Positions 22,918-31,341 of a DNA stretch of 31,411 nt are shown in pieces. This DNA is from an uncultured bacterium. Its GTDB lineage: Bacteria > Actinomycetota > Coriobacteriia > Coriobacteriales > Coriobacteriaceae. Position 1 is the first letter of the stretch, and each line of letters opens with the position of its first letter. The notes beneath the pieces are model-generated. The model searched no databases and was not told where the DNA came from. It saw only the letters and a program-made list of their open reading frames with translations. The position numbers were made by a program, and so were the translations under genes. Location of the stretch: NCBI GenBank assembly GCA_905214615.1, contig CAJMMX010000023.1, positions 1 to 31,411 of the forward strand, given 5' to 3'.

Positions 22918-23904
22918 CTACTCATCGTCCTCGTCGTTGGGGTCGCCCTTGAGGGTGTTGATGTCCAGATACTCGTTATCGTCCTCTTTTTGCTGGGTCT
23001 CCGACTCCGCTTGGGTGGGGCCGGAGAACAGCCGGAATCCCTCAAACGCAATGACACCGAGCAGGGCAATGACAATGGCGATAAAGGCAACCTTGACTGC
23101 CTGCGGAAATTCCGAAAAACGCAGCGCCTTTTCCTCGGCGTAATAATCGGCGAAGCGCTCTTCGCCCGTGCTTTTGGTATACGCCGGCGCGGACGCGGCC
23201 TCCGGGTCATATTCCGGTGCAGGCGTGGCAGCGTACGGATCGTTGAGATAATCGCTCGATGCGGTGCCATAATCCTCGGTCTCGATGCGATCGGTGCCAG
23301 CATAGCCATCGGAATAATCGGAATATGCCGCACCGCCCTCATAGTCCGCGGCGCTCGTGTTGGCGGCAAAAAGCGGGTTAACTGGAACGTCGAGCGCCGG
23401 CATGCCGGTAGAGGTCTCATCCAGATCGGCTGCAGCCCAGGAATCGTAGGCAACCTGATGGGCAACGGGCTCATCGAGCCTTGTGACCGGAGACTTGCGT
23501 GCCGCAGGAACGGGCAACTGCTGGGCGCTGTACATAACGGTGCTGTCGGCCGATTTGCTCCGCGTCGCCGCAGCGAGAAATGCCGCCGTCTCGGACGGGT
23601 CGATTGCGGGGCGGGGAGTGGGCGTGGGCGCCGAAATGGGTGCGGGCGTAGACGCGGGCGTCGAAACAGGCGGCTGCGCAGGAGTCGGCGCAGATGCGGG
23701 CTTAGGCGCAAGTGCGGGATTGGGGCTTGACGGGCGAGCCCCACCGCCCATAAGTTCGTCGGCGGTCCACGGGCGATCATCCATCACGTCGTCAAGGCTC
23801 AGCGAAAACAGGTCGTCTTCACCCTCATCGAACATGCGGTGCACATGTCCACCAATTGCCGGAATCAATCCGCGACCGGTGCATGATGCCTTGCTCAACG
23901 CCAT
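22918..23904 (-). CDS. Proline-rich single-pass membrane protein of unknown function
   Basis: Protein of 328 residues that I cannot place in a family. From the N-terminus: a short basic start, an acidic segment DEGEDDLFSLSLDDVMDD (about 25-42), a Pro/Ala/Thr-rich disordered stretch (about 55-105), a Tyr/Asp/Ala-rich acidic part (about 180-250), one membrane helix VAFIAIVIALLGVIAFEGF (about 275-293) and a highly acidic tail (KEDDNEYLDIN...DEDDE). With no signal peptide, the long N-terminal part is probably cytoplasmic and the tail outside. ATG 23904 follows GAAAGGGTGG. Such layouts occur in actinobacterial envelope or division-associated proteins, but that is only a loose resemblance. Confidence 0.7.
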   Translation of the reverse strand: MALSKASCTGRGLIPAIGGHVHRMFDEGEDDLFSLSLDDVMDDRPWTADELMGGGARPSSPNPALAPKPASAPTPAQPPVSTPASTPAPISAPTPTPRPAIDPSETAAFLAAATRSKSADSTVMYSAQQLPVPAARKSPVTRLDEPVAHQVAYDSWAAADLDETSTGMPALDVPVNPLFAANTSAADYEGGAAYSDYSDGYAGTDRIETEDYGTASSDYLNDPYAATPAPEYDPEAASAPAYTKSTGEERFADYYAEEKALRFSEFPQAVKVAFIAIVIALLGVIAFEGFRLFSGPTQAESETQQKEDDNEYLDINTLKGDPNDEDDE

Positions 23905-24027
23905 TCTGTTCCACCCTTTCGAAATACTAATGACATCGATTATATGGAACTTTCCAAGCGGCTCGGTCTTGGATTCATGCTTTCCAGAACTCGCGCCCAA
24001 AAGGGGAGGGGTAATCTAGGCGAGTGC

Positions 24028-24681
24028 CTACTTGTCGTCGGCCGCCGCCTTGGCCTCATTGAGGTAGCTATAGAAGCTGTACTTGGAGATGCCAAAGAAC
24101 TCGCAGGCGCGCTCGCTCGACTTGGAAATGAGGAAGGCGCCGCGACGGTCGAGGTAGCCAATGGCGCGAATGCGCTCATCTTTGGTCATAAGGGCTGCCG
24201 GCTTGCCCACGTATTGCTCGCACTCGCGCAGCAGGTCCTCGAGCAGGTCGCCGATGTTCTTGGTAATGGGCTCGGGCTCGGTGTAGCCCGTGCCGCCGGT
24301 GCCGGTAAAGGCGTCGAGCGAACGCTCAAAAGCCTTCATAAGCGTAATGTCAAAGTTGATGCCCAAAATGCCGACGGGCTTGCCCTCGTCGTTGCGGATA
24401 AAGATGGTCGAGGACTTGAGCAGCTTGCCATCGGCGGTTTTGGTGAGGTACGGCTCGCGGTCGTGCACGTCGGCGGTGCCCTCGTGCATGGATTCAAGCA
24501 CAATATGGCTGGGGCCGTCACCCAGTTTGCGCCCGCTGACGTGGCCGTTTTCGATCACTACGATGGAGTGGTCCACGTCCTCGGTCTCCAGGTCGTGGAC
24601 GACGACTTCGCAGTTGGGGCCAAATTGGAGCGCCAGGCCGTGTGCAAGGCGCTTATAAAACTCAATCTGTGCGGGGGTCAT
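24028..24681 (-). CDS. YheO/DauR-type PAS-HTH transcriptional regulator (second copy)
   Basis: Regulator of 217 residues, paralogous in layout to the one at 10607-11263: YheO-like PAS domain (NCEVVVHDLETEDVDHSIVVI near 23-43, LLKSSTIFIRNDEGKPVGILG near 86-106) and C-terminal HTH_22 (DRRGAFLISKSSERACEFFGISKYSFYSYL; residues about 178-207). ATG 24681 has GGAAGG upstream; the frame can be extended ten codons to 24711 without a ribosome site. It is divergent from ygeX across a 277-base AT-rich gap holding two identical-half palindromes (24801-24815 and 24852-24866). That points to control of ygeX-ygeY-ygeW, likely by a nitrogen-rich intermediate such as diaminopropionate or a ureido compound. The ligand is a guess. 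Confidence 0.87.
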   Translation of the reverse strand: MTPAQIEFYKRLAHGLALQFGPNCEVVVHDLETEDVDHSIVVIENGHVSGRKLGDGPSHIVLESMHEGTADVHDREPYLTKTADGKLLKSSTIFIRNDEGKPVGILGINFDITLMKAFERSLDAFTGTGGTGYTEPEPITKNIGDLLEDLLRECEQYVGKPAALMTKDERIRAIGYLDRRGAFLISKSSERACEFFGISKYSFYSYLNEAKAAADDK

Positions 24682-24800
24682 GGGTGCCTTCCTAAAAATT
24701 AGTTTGGGCACACTTTGCCATAAACCGCACCTGTTCGCAAATAACGAAAGCGGCGCTGCGTTATGTAACCGTTCGGCGACGAAAAGGTACCGATTACGGC

Positions 24801-24866
24801 AACAAACAATTTGTTAGGTTTATCAATCAAAATGTGTGATAGAACTGTGCTAACAAACTTTTTGTT
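24801..24866. promoter_or_regulatory. Pair of AACAAA-N3-TTTGTT operator candidates before ygeX
   Basis: AACAAACAATTTGTT (24801-24815) and AACAAACTTTTTGTT (24852-24866) are perfect 6-3-6 palindromes. Their centres are 51 bases apart, close to five helical turns, so two dimers could sit on the same face. They lie between the divergent regulator and ygeX genes, about 93-158 bases before the ygeX start. TTGTTA at 24811-24816 could be the -35 of ygeX, which would place the first site on the promoter. Confidence 0.65.
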
Positions 24867-24958
24867 TGGCATCCACATAAAAGTTCAGTCGCATGAATGG
24901 GAATGGGCTGAAACGCGTATGCGGGGGCCGGCAAGAGAGGACTTAAGGAGTTCACCGT

Positions 24959-26173
24959 ATGGCCGATAAGATCCAGTGGGCGGGCAACACGATGCCCAAG
25001 AGCGATGACAAGCACTTGGGAATCATGAGCCTCGACCACGTGAAGAAGGCCCGCGCCTTCCACCAGTCGTTCCCTCAATATACCGTCACTCCGCTTGCCC
25101 GCCTGGACGGTCAGGCTGCGCGCCTGGGCCTGTCCAACCTGTGCGTTAAGGACGAGAGCTATCGCTTTGGCCTCAACGCCTTTAAGGTTCTGGGCGGTTC
25201 GTTTGCCATGGCCAACTACATTGCCGACGAGACCGGCAAGGACGTTGCCGACTGCACCTTCGATTACCTGACCTCCGATCAGCTTGCCAAGGACTTTGGC
25301 CAGGCCACCTTCTTTACCGCCACCGACGGTAACCATGGTCGCGGCGTGGCATGGGCTGCCAACAAGCTGGGCCAGAAGGCCGTCGTGCACATGCCCAAGG
25401 GTTCCACCAAGCCCCGCTTTGATAACATCGCCGCCGAGGGCGCCACGGTGACCATCGAAGAGGTCAACTACGACGAGTGCGTGCGCATGGCCGCCGCCGA
25501 GGCCGATGCCTGCGAGCGCGGCGTTATCGTTCAGGACACCGCCTGGGAGGGCTACGAGAAGATCCCGTCTTGGATCATGGAGGGCTACGGCACCATGGCT
25601 TCCGAGGCTGCCGAGCAGCTGCGCGAGATGGCCATCAACCGCCCGACGCACGTCTTTGTCCAGGCTGGCGTGGGCTCGCTGGCCGGCGCCGTGGTGGGCT
25701 ATTTCACCAACCTGTATCCCGATAACCCGCCCACCTTTGTCGTGGTTGAGTGCGCGCCTGCCGCCTGCCTGTACAAGGGCGCTGCCGCCGGCGACGGCGA
25801 CCCGCGCATCGTGGACGGCGACATGCCCTCCATCATGGCCGGCCTGTGCTGCGGCGAGCCCAACATCCTGGGCTGGGATATCCTGCGCAACCGCACCACT
25901 GCCTTTGTGTCCTGCCCCGACTGGGTCACCGCTCGCGGCATGCGCACCCTGGGCGCTCCCGAGAAGGGCGACCCGCGCGTCATCTCCGGCGAGTCCGGCG
26001 CGGTGACCACCGGCCTGGTCGAGACCCTCATGCTCGATCCCGAGTACGCCGAGCTCAAGGAGCTCATCGGCCTGGACAAGACGAGCTCCGTGCTCTGCTT
26101 CTCCACCGAGGGCGACACCGATCCGGATCAGTACCGTCGCATCGTCTGGGAGGGCGAGTACCCCACCTGCTAG
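24959..26173 (+). CDS. ygeX: Diaminopropionate ammonia-lyase
   Basis: Pyridoxal-phosphate enzyme of 404 residues that splits 2,3-diaminopropionate into pyruvate and two ammonia molecules, through 2-aminoacrylate. The cofactor lysine is in RFGLNAFKVLGGS (Lys76; E. coli YgeX uses Lys77), the acidic active-site residue in TDGNHGRGVAW (Asp123), and the phosphate loop in AGVGSLAGAV (about 236-245). Length equals E. coli YgeX (398). TAAGGAG precedes the ATG. It is the first gene of the second half-operon, divergent from a YheO-type regulator. In the proposed route it is the carbon-yielding end step, giving pyruvate for fermentation. Confidence 0.95.
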   Translation: MADKIQWAGNTMPKSDDKHLGIMSLDHVKKARAFHQSFPQYTVTPLARLDGQAARLGLSNLCVKDESYRFGLNAFKVLGGSFAMANYIADETGKDVADCTFDYLTSDQLAKDFGQATFFTATDGNHGRGVAWAANKLGQKAVVHMPKGSTKPRFDNIAAEGATVTIEEVNYDECVRMAAAEADACERGVIVQDTAWEGYEKIPSWIMEGYGTMASEAAEQLREMAINRPTHVFVQAGVGSLAGAVVGYFTNLYPDNPPTFVVVECAPAACLYKGAAAGDGDPRIVDGDMPSIMAGLCCGEPNILGWDILRNRTTAFVSCPDWVTARGMRTLGAPEKGDPRVISGESGAVTTGLVETLMLDPEYAELKELIGLDKTSSVLCFSTEGDTDPDQYRRIVWEGEYPTC

Positions 26174-26188
26174 CAGACTGACCTGTCC

Positions 26189-26306
26189 GGAGGCAGCCGG
26201 AGGACTTTACTCCCTGCTCGGACAGTCCTGCTCGCACGGAGAGCACATTAAGTGCTCTCCGGCTCGTGCGGAACTCGCGACGGAGCAAAGTCCTCCGTCC
26301 GCCTCC
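26189..26306. repeat. Nested 118-base imperfect palindrome between ygeX and ygeY
   Basis: Three layers share one centre: GGAGGC (26189-26194) with GCCTCC (26301-26306); a 15-base arm at 26199-26213 with 26282-26296 (14 of 15 paired, ends in AAAGTCC/GGACTTT); and CGGAGAGCAC (26237-26246) with GTGCTCTCCG (26252-26261) around ATTAA. There is no U-run. It would fold as one long stem in RNA or a cruciform in DNA, perhaps setting mRNA processing between the lyase and downstream genes, or a mobile palindromic repeat. Confidence 0.65.
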
Positions 26307-26410
26307 TATGGTTACTTGCTTGCCGGGTGCTCAACCTCACGCTGCTTGGCACAAGTGATCTATCTGAAATATCTACCTGTAGGTAAACCCTTGTAGAAAG
26401 GTTGACTGTT

Positions 26411-27796
26411 ATGACTAAAGAACTCGATTTTGATGCCATTAAGGCTGCTGCTGAGTCCCATCGTGCTGATATGACGCGTTTTCTTCGCGCAATGATTAGC
26501 CATCCCTCTGAGTCCTGCGAGGAGGGTGAGGTTGTTGCCTGCATCAAGGCCGAGATGGAGAACCTCGGCTATGACGAGGTCAAGGTCGACGGCCTGGGCA
26601 ACGTTATGGGCTTTATGGGCGAAGGCGACAAGATCATCGCCATCGACTCCCACATCGACACCGTCGGCATCGGCAACATCGAGAACTGGGATGCCGATCC
26701 CTATGAGGGCTACGAGACCGACGAGATCATCTACGGCCGCGGCGGCTCCGACCAGGAGGGTGGCATGGCTTCTGCTACCTACGCTGCCAAGATGATGAAG
26801 GACATGGGCCTCATCCCCGAGGGCTACAAGATCATGGTCGTCGGCACCGTCCAGGAAGAGGACTGCGACGGCATGTGCTGGCAGTACATCTACAACAAGG
26901 ACGGCATTAAGCCCGAGTTCGTTATTTCCACCGAGCCCACCGACGGCGGCATCTACCGCGGTCACCGCGGCCGCATGGAGATCCGCGTCGACGTTCACGG
27001 TACCTCCTGCCACGGCTCCGCTCCCGACCGCGGCGACAACGCCATCTACAAGATGGCCGACATCATCGCCGACGTCCGCGCTCTCAACAACAACGGCTGC
27101 GACGAGTCGACCGACATCAAGGGCCTCGTCAAGATGCTCGACCCCAAGTACAACCCCGAGCACTTCGAGGACGCCCGCTTCCTGGGTCGCGGCACCTGCA
27201 CCGTCAGCCAGATCTTCTACACCAGCCCCAGCCGTTGCGCCGTGGCTGATTCCTGCGCCATCTCCATCGACCGTCGCATGACCGCCGGTGAGACCTGGGA
27301 GTCCTGCCTGGACGAGATCCGCAACCTGCCGGCTGCCAAGAAGTACGGCGACGACGTGAAGGTCTCCATGTACATGTACGACCGTCCGTCCTGGACCGGC
27401 GAGGTTTACGAGACCGAGGCTTACTTCCCCACGTGGATCAACAAGGAGACTGCTCCGCACGTCAAGGCCCTCGTCGACGCCCACAAGGCCATGTTCGGTG
27501 ACGAGCGCATCGGCTGCGAGCCCAGCATGGACAAGCGCACCGGTCGTCCGCTGTGCGACAAGTGGACCTTCTCCACGAACTGCGTTTCCATCCAGGGCCG
27601 CTATGGCATCCCCTGTGTCGGCTTTGGCCCGGGTGCCGAGTCTCAGGCTCACGCTCCCAACGAGGTCACCTACAAGGACGACCTGGTCACCGCTGCCGCC
27701 ATGTACGTGGCTGCCCTGAACCTCTACGATCCGAGCCAGGCCGATGGCGACGCCACCGTGTTCCGCGCCGGTCTGACCAACAACAAGATCGATTAG
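26411..27796 (+). CDS. ygeY: YgeY, M20-family metallohydrolase
   Basis: Zinc-type amidohydrolase of 461 residues related to ArgE/DapE/carboxypeptidase G2. Metal ligands and catalytic acids: DSHIDTVG (His81, Asp83), [10 protein letters not shown] (Asp114), VQEEDCDG (Glu149-Glu150), STEPTD (about 175) and a C-terminal His in SQAHAPNE. The lid-domain motif [14 protein letters not shown] is also visible. YgeY is a conserved member of the purine-degradation set, and hydrolysis of an N-acyl or ureido amide on the way to diaminopropionate is expected. ATG 26411 is preceded by AGAAAGG; TTG at 26402 is too close to that site. It lies 237 bases after ygeX, with a small palindrome TACCTGTAGGTA at 26373-26384 in the leader. 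Confidence 0.93.
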   Translation: MTKELDFDAIKAAAESHRADMTRFLRAMISHPSESCEEGEVVACIKAEMENLGYDEVKVDGLGNVMGFMGEGDKIIAIDSHIDTVGIGNIENWDADPYEGYETDEIIYGRGGSDQEGGMASATYAAKMMKDMGLIPEGYKIMVVGTVQEEDCDGMCWQYIYNKDGIKPEFVISTEPTDGGIYRGHRGRMEIRVDVHGTSCHGSAPDRGDNAIYKMADIIADVRALNNNGCDESTDIKGLVKMLDPKYNPEHFEDARFLGRGTCTVSQIFYTSPSRCAVADSCAISIDRRMTAGETWESCLDEIRNLPAAKKYGDDVKVSMYMYDRPSWTGEVYETEAYFPTWINKETAPHVKALVDAHKAMFGDERIGCEPSMDKRTGRPLCDKWTFSTNCVSIQGRYGIPCVGFGPGAESQAHAPNEVTYKDDLVTAAAMYVAALNLYDPSQADGDATVFRAGLTNNKID

Positions 27797-27997
27797 TCCC
27801 ATTCCTCGATTTTGTTGAGCCGGGGGCCGCTCGTGTCCCCGGCACCCCCTGTTGACTCGGGGCCCGCGGTCGTTATCTCCCATGCATCCTCAACGGTGGC
27901 GGGTCCTCGTCATAGTGCTCTGCATGTTCTAGCCACACGCGCATGCCGGAGCACGTCTACTCATTGCGATCGTTTCATCTTTTGAAAGGACATTTCC

Positions 27998-29200
27998 ATG
28001 GACGCCAAGTTTACCGAGCTCGTCGAGCAGCTGAACGGCCTCGATTTTAAGGGTATGTACGGCAGCGACTTCCTGCACACCTGGGACAAGACCACCGATG
28101 AGCTCAAGGCTCTCTACATCGTCGCCGACGCCCTGCGCGAGCTGCGCGAGAACAACGTCTCGTCCAAGATCTTTGACTCGGGTCTGGCCGTCTCCCTGTT
28201 CCGCGACAACTCCACCCGTACGCGCTTCTCCTTCTCTAAGGCCGCCAACCTGCTCGGCCTTGAGCTGCAGGACCTGGACGAGAAGAAGTCCCAGATCGCT
28301 CACGGCGAGACCGTCCGCGAGACCGCTACCATGATCTCCTTCATGGCTGACGTCATCGGCATCCGCGACGACATGTACATCGGCAAGGGCGACGCCTACA
28401 TGGCCGAGGTCTCCGAGTCTGTCCAGCAGGCATACGAGGACGGCGTTCTGGATCACCGTCCCACGCTCATCTCCCTGCAGTCCGACTCCGATCACCCCAC
28501 GCAGTCCTCTGCCGACATGCTCTACCTCATCAACGAGTTTGGCGGCCTTGAGAACCTCAAGGGCAAGAAGGTTGCCGTCACCTGGGCCTATTCGCCTTCT
28601 TACGGCAAGCCGCTGTCCTGCCCGCAGTCGCTGATCAGCCTGCTGCCCCGTTTTGGCATGGACGTCACCCTGGCCCACCCCGAGGGCTACGACCTCATGC
28701 CCGAGGTCGTCGAGCGCGCCAAGGGCTATGCCGCCGAGTCCGGCACCACCTTTAAGCAGGTCAACACCATGGCCGAGGCCTTCGAGGGCGCCGACATCGT
28801 GATCCCCAAGAGCTGGGCTCCGTTTGCCGCCATGGAGAAGCGCACCAACCTGTACGCCGAGGGCGACGACGCCGGCATCGCTGCGCTCGAGAAGGAGCTG
28901 CTCGCCCAGAACGCTACGCATCAGGACTGGTGCTCCACGACCGAGCTCATGGAGAAGACTGCCAACGGTCAGGACACCATCTTTATGCACCCGCTGCCCG
29001 CCGACATCTCCGGTGTCTCCTGCGAGCACGGCGAGGTCAACGCCGACGTCTTCGACATGCACCGCGTGGGCATGTACAAGGAGGCCAGCTACAAGCCGTA
29101 CGCCATTGCTGCCATGATGTTCCTGCAGAAGGTTGCCGATCCCGCCGCTACCCTCAAGGCCCTCGACGAGCGCAACACCGCCCGTTGGTTCCAGGCCTAA
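27998..29200 (+). CDS. ygeW: YgeW, knotted-type carbamoyltransferase
   Basis: Carbamoyltransferase of 400 residues in the aspartate/ornithine transcarbamylase superfamily. The carbamoyl-phosphate loop is FRDNSTRTRF (68-77, with Ser72-Thr-Arg-Thr-Arg76). HPTQ (166-169) and HPLPAD (about 330-335) complete the active site. The spacer with TWAYSPSYGKP is typical of the YgeW group, which has a deep trefoil knot and an unsettled acceptor substrate. In a degradative route it would run as a phosphorolysis, releasing carbamoyl phosphate for ATP formation by a carbamate kinase, which is not encoded in this window. TTTTGAAAGGAC precedes the ATG. The 201-base gap from ygeY contains a small GCCGGGG/CCCCGGC hairpin (27819-27843). 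Confidence 0.95.
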   Translation: MDAKFTELVEQLNGLDFKGMYGSDFLHTWDKTTDELKALYIVADALRELRENNVSSKIFDSGLAVSLFRDNSTRTRFSFSKAANLLGLELQDLDEKKSQIAHGETVRETATMISFMADVIGIRDDMYIGKGDAYMAEVSESVQQAYEDGVLDHRPTLISLQSDSDHPTQSSADMLYLINEFGGLENLKGKKVAVTWAYSPSYGKPLSCPQSLISLLPRFGMDVTLAHPEGYDLMPEVVERAKGYAAESGTTFKQVNTMAEAFEGADIVIPKSWAPFAAMEKRTNLYAEGDDAGIAALEKELLAQNATHQDWCSTTELMEKTANGQDTIFMHPLPADISGVSCEHGEVNADVFDMHRVGMYKEASYKPYAIAAMMFLQKVADPAATLKALDERNTARWFQA

Positions 29201-29223
29201 AGCCGCGCTGAGGTAAGCCATGT

Positions 29224-29253
29224 AAAGGGGGCGCTCTGCCAACCGGCGGGGTG
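29224..29253 (+). terminator. Terminator after ygeW
   Basis: AAAGGGGGC (29224-29232) can pair with GTGCCCCTTT (about 29241-29250) with an imperfection, followed by TTTTTG overlapping the arm. It probably ends or attenuates the ygeX-ygeY-ygeW transcript before the mocA-like gene. Confidence 0.6.
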
Positions 29254-29350
29254 CCCCTTTTTGCATCGTGGGCGTGCGGGATAAGCGCTTTCGATGTAGA
29301 TGCCCCGCGACGCGAGTTATGGGTACGATGGTTTCAGGGGAGGTATCGCC

Positions 29351-29965
29351 ATGAAACTTGGTTGCGTCATTATGGCTTCGGGCGAGGGCAAGCGATTTGG
29401 CTCTAACAAGATGCTCGCCGATATCTATGGTGAGCCGCTGATTGCCCGGACCATTGATTCGGTTCCCCGGGGCTTTGACGTCGTGGTTTCGACGCGTTGG
29501 CCCGAGGCCGCTCAGATTTGTGATGACAAGCATTGCCCGTGCGTGCTGCACGATGGCGAGCTGCGCAGCGAAAGCGTCCGTGCGGGTCTTTCGTGGGGAG
29601 TCGAACGCAACTGGAAAGGTTGCCTCTTTTTGCCGGGCGACCAGCCGCTCGTGAGTTCGGATTCTTTTGAGGCTATGGTTCGTGCATTTGACGAGCGTGG
29701 CCGCAAGCATCCGGTGCGTCTTGCGTGCAACGGTGAGCCTTCGAGCCCGGTGCTCTTTCCGGCGGAACTGTTCGATGCACTTATGTGTCTTGAGGGTAAG
29801 GACGGCGGCGGTTCGATCCTCAAGGACCGTACCGACGTGGTGCTGGTCGAGGCGCGTGCCTACGAGCTGTGGGACGTCGATACCGTCAAGGGACAGCGAC
29901 GCATAACGGAGCATATCGCGGCCTGCTCGTATTTTGATCGCGTGGCCAACTGTATTAATCAATAA
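29351..29965 (+). CDS. mocA: MocA/YgfJ-family molybdenum cofactor nucleotidyltransferase
   Basis: Protein of 204 residues that transfers a nucleotide (CMP in MocA) to molybdopterin for hydroxylases of the xanthine oxidase family. The nucleotide-binding start is MASGEGKRFGSNKML (8-22), and the metal site is in PGDQPLVS (about 95-102). GEPSSPVLFP (about 133-142) and GGGSILKD are also typical. ATG 29351 follows GGGGAGGT. The link is logical: this locus has a Mo hydroxylase (18212-20989) needing this cofactor. It is eight bases from hyuA, so they are co-transcribed, separately from the ygeW terminator. In E. coli the homologue ygfJ is in the same genome neighbourhood. Confidence 0.88.
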   Translation: MKLGCVIMASGEGKRFGSNKMLADIYGEPLIARTIDSVPRGFDVVVSTRWPEAAQICDDKHCPCVLHDGELRSESVRAGLSWGVERNWKGCLFLPGDQPLVSSDSFEAMVRAFDERGRKHPVRLACNGEPSSPVLFPAELFDALMCLEGKDGGGSILKDRTDVVLVEARAYELWDVDTVKGQRRITEHIAACSYFDRVANCINQ

Positions 29966-29973
29966 GGAGCAAC

Positions 29974-31341
29974 ATGATCATTATCAAAAATGGCGCGCTC
30001 GTGACGCCCCAGGGGCTTCGTCGCGCCGATCTTGCGATGGAGGGCGACAAGATTGTGCGGATTGCCGTGGCAATCGAGCCGGGCGAGGGCGATACCGTCC
30101 AGGACGCCACGGACTGTTGGGTGTTCCCCGGCTTTATCGACGGCCACACGCACATGCAGTGCTGGACCGGCATGGATTGGACGGCCGATAGCTTTGAGAC
30201 CGGTACGCGTGCGGCTGCCTGCGGCGGTACGACGACCATCGTGGACTACGCGACGGCCGATCGCGGCGTGACCATGCCCGATGCCCTTGCCGAGTGGCAT
30301 CATCGCGCTGACGGCACCTGCACGGCAAACTACGCTTTTCATATGGCACTCGCCGAGTGGAATGAGCGCAACCGCGCCGATCTTTCGGCCATGCGCGAGG
30401 CGGGCGTGTCGTCGTTTAAGACCTATTTTGCCTATGACCACCTGCGCTTGGACGATGCCGAGACGCTCGAGGTGCTGGAGGAGCTCAAGCGCGTGGGCAG
30501 TATCCTGTGCGTGCATTGCGAGAACGGCACGTTGGTGAATGAACTGCAGAAGCGCGTGTACGAGCAGGGGGTTCATGGGCCCGAGGGGCATGCGCTCAGC
30601 CGTCCGGACGTGTGTGAGGCCGAGGCCGTGAGCCGCCTGCTGTATCTGGCGCACTTGGCCGGGGACGCTCCGGTCAATGTGGTGCATCTTTCGACCAAGC
30701 TGGGACTCGAGGCCATCCGCGCTGCCAAAGCACGCGGGCAGAAGAATATCTATGTCGAGACCTGCCCTCAGTATCTGATGCTCGACGACACCTGCTATCT
30801 GGAGCAGGGCGAGGACGGCTTTGCGGGCGCCAAGTACGTGATGAGCCCGCCGCTGCGCCATGCCGGTGACCGTGCCGCGCTGCGCGAGGCGCTTGTGGCT
30901 GGCGAGATCGATACTATTGCGACCGATCATTGCAGCTTTAACCTGCACGGGCAAAAGGACCGAGGACGCGATGATTTCCGCGCGATTCCCAACGGCGGGC
31001 CCGGCGTGGAGCATCGTCCCGTTGCGATTGCCACGAGCTTTGAGGGACAGCTGGGTCCCGAGGATCTGTGCCGCTTGATGAGCGAGAATCCGGCGCGCGT
31101 TTTTGGCATGTATCCGCGCAAGGGCTGTCTTGCCGAGGGCGCCGATGCCGACGTATGCGTGTGGGATCCGTGCGCGCGTTGGACGATCAGCGCCGCGACG
31201 CAGCATCAGGCCGTGGACTACACGCCGCTCGAGGGCTTTGAGGCACATGGCCGCGCCAAGGCCGTGTTTGTGAACGGCGTGCTGGCGGCACGCGACGGCG
31301 AGCCCACCGGAGCCCAACCCGGCCGCTACGTGCCCCGCTAG
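29974..31341 (+). CDS. hyuA: Dihydropyrimidinase/hydantoinase-type amidohydrolase
   Basis: Cyclic amidohydrolase of 455 residues. Metal ligands: GHTHM (His58, His60), the carbamylated lysine in SSFKTYFAYD (Lys149), VHCENG (about 179-184), VVHLST (about 231-236) and the aspartate in ATDHCSF (about 315-321). This is the dihydropyrimidinase/HyuA/YgeZ (D-phenylhydantoinase) group, which opens five- or six-membered cyclic ureides. In the locus it probably opens a purine-derived imidazole or hydantoin ring. AATAAGGAG precedes the ATG. The last gene seen; the 70 bases after it contain nothing I can identify. Confidence 0.93.
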   Translation: MIIIKNGALVTPQGLRRADLAMEGDKIVRIAVAIEPGEGDTVQDATDCWVFPGFIDGHTHMQCWTGMDWTADSFETGTRAAACGGTTTIVDYATADRGVTMPDALAEWHHRADGTCTANYAFHMALAEWNERNRADLSAMREAGVSSFKTYFAYDHLRLDDAETLEVLEELKRVGSILCVHCENGTLVNELQKRVYEQGVHGPEGHALSRPDVCEAEAVSRLLYLAHLAGDAPVNVVHLSTKLGLEAIRAAKARGQKNIYVETCPQYLMLDDTCYLEQGEDGFAGAKYVMSPPLRHAGDRAALREALVAGEIDTIATDHCSFNLHGQKDRGRDDFRAIPNGGPGVEHRPVAIATSFEGQLGPEDLCRLMSENPARVFGMYPRKGCLAEGADADVCVWDPCARWTISAATQHQAVDYTPLEGFEAHGRAKAVFVNGVLAARDGEPTGAQPGRYVPR

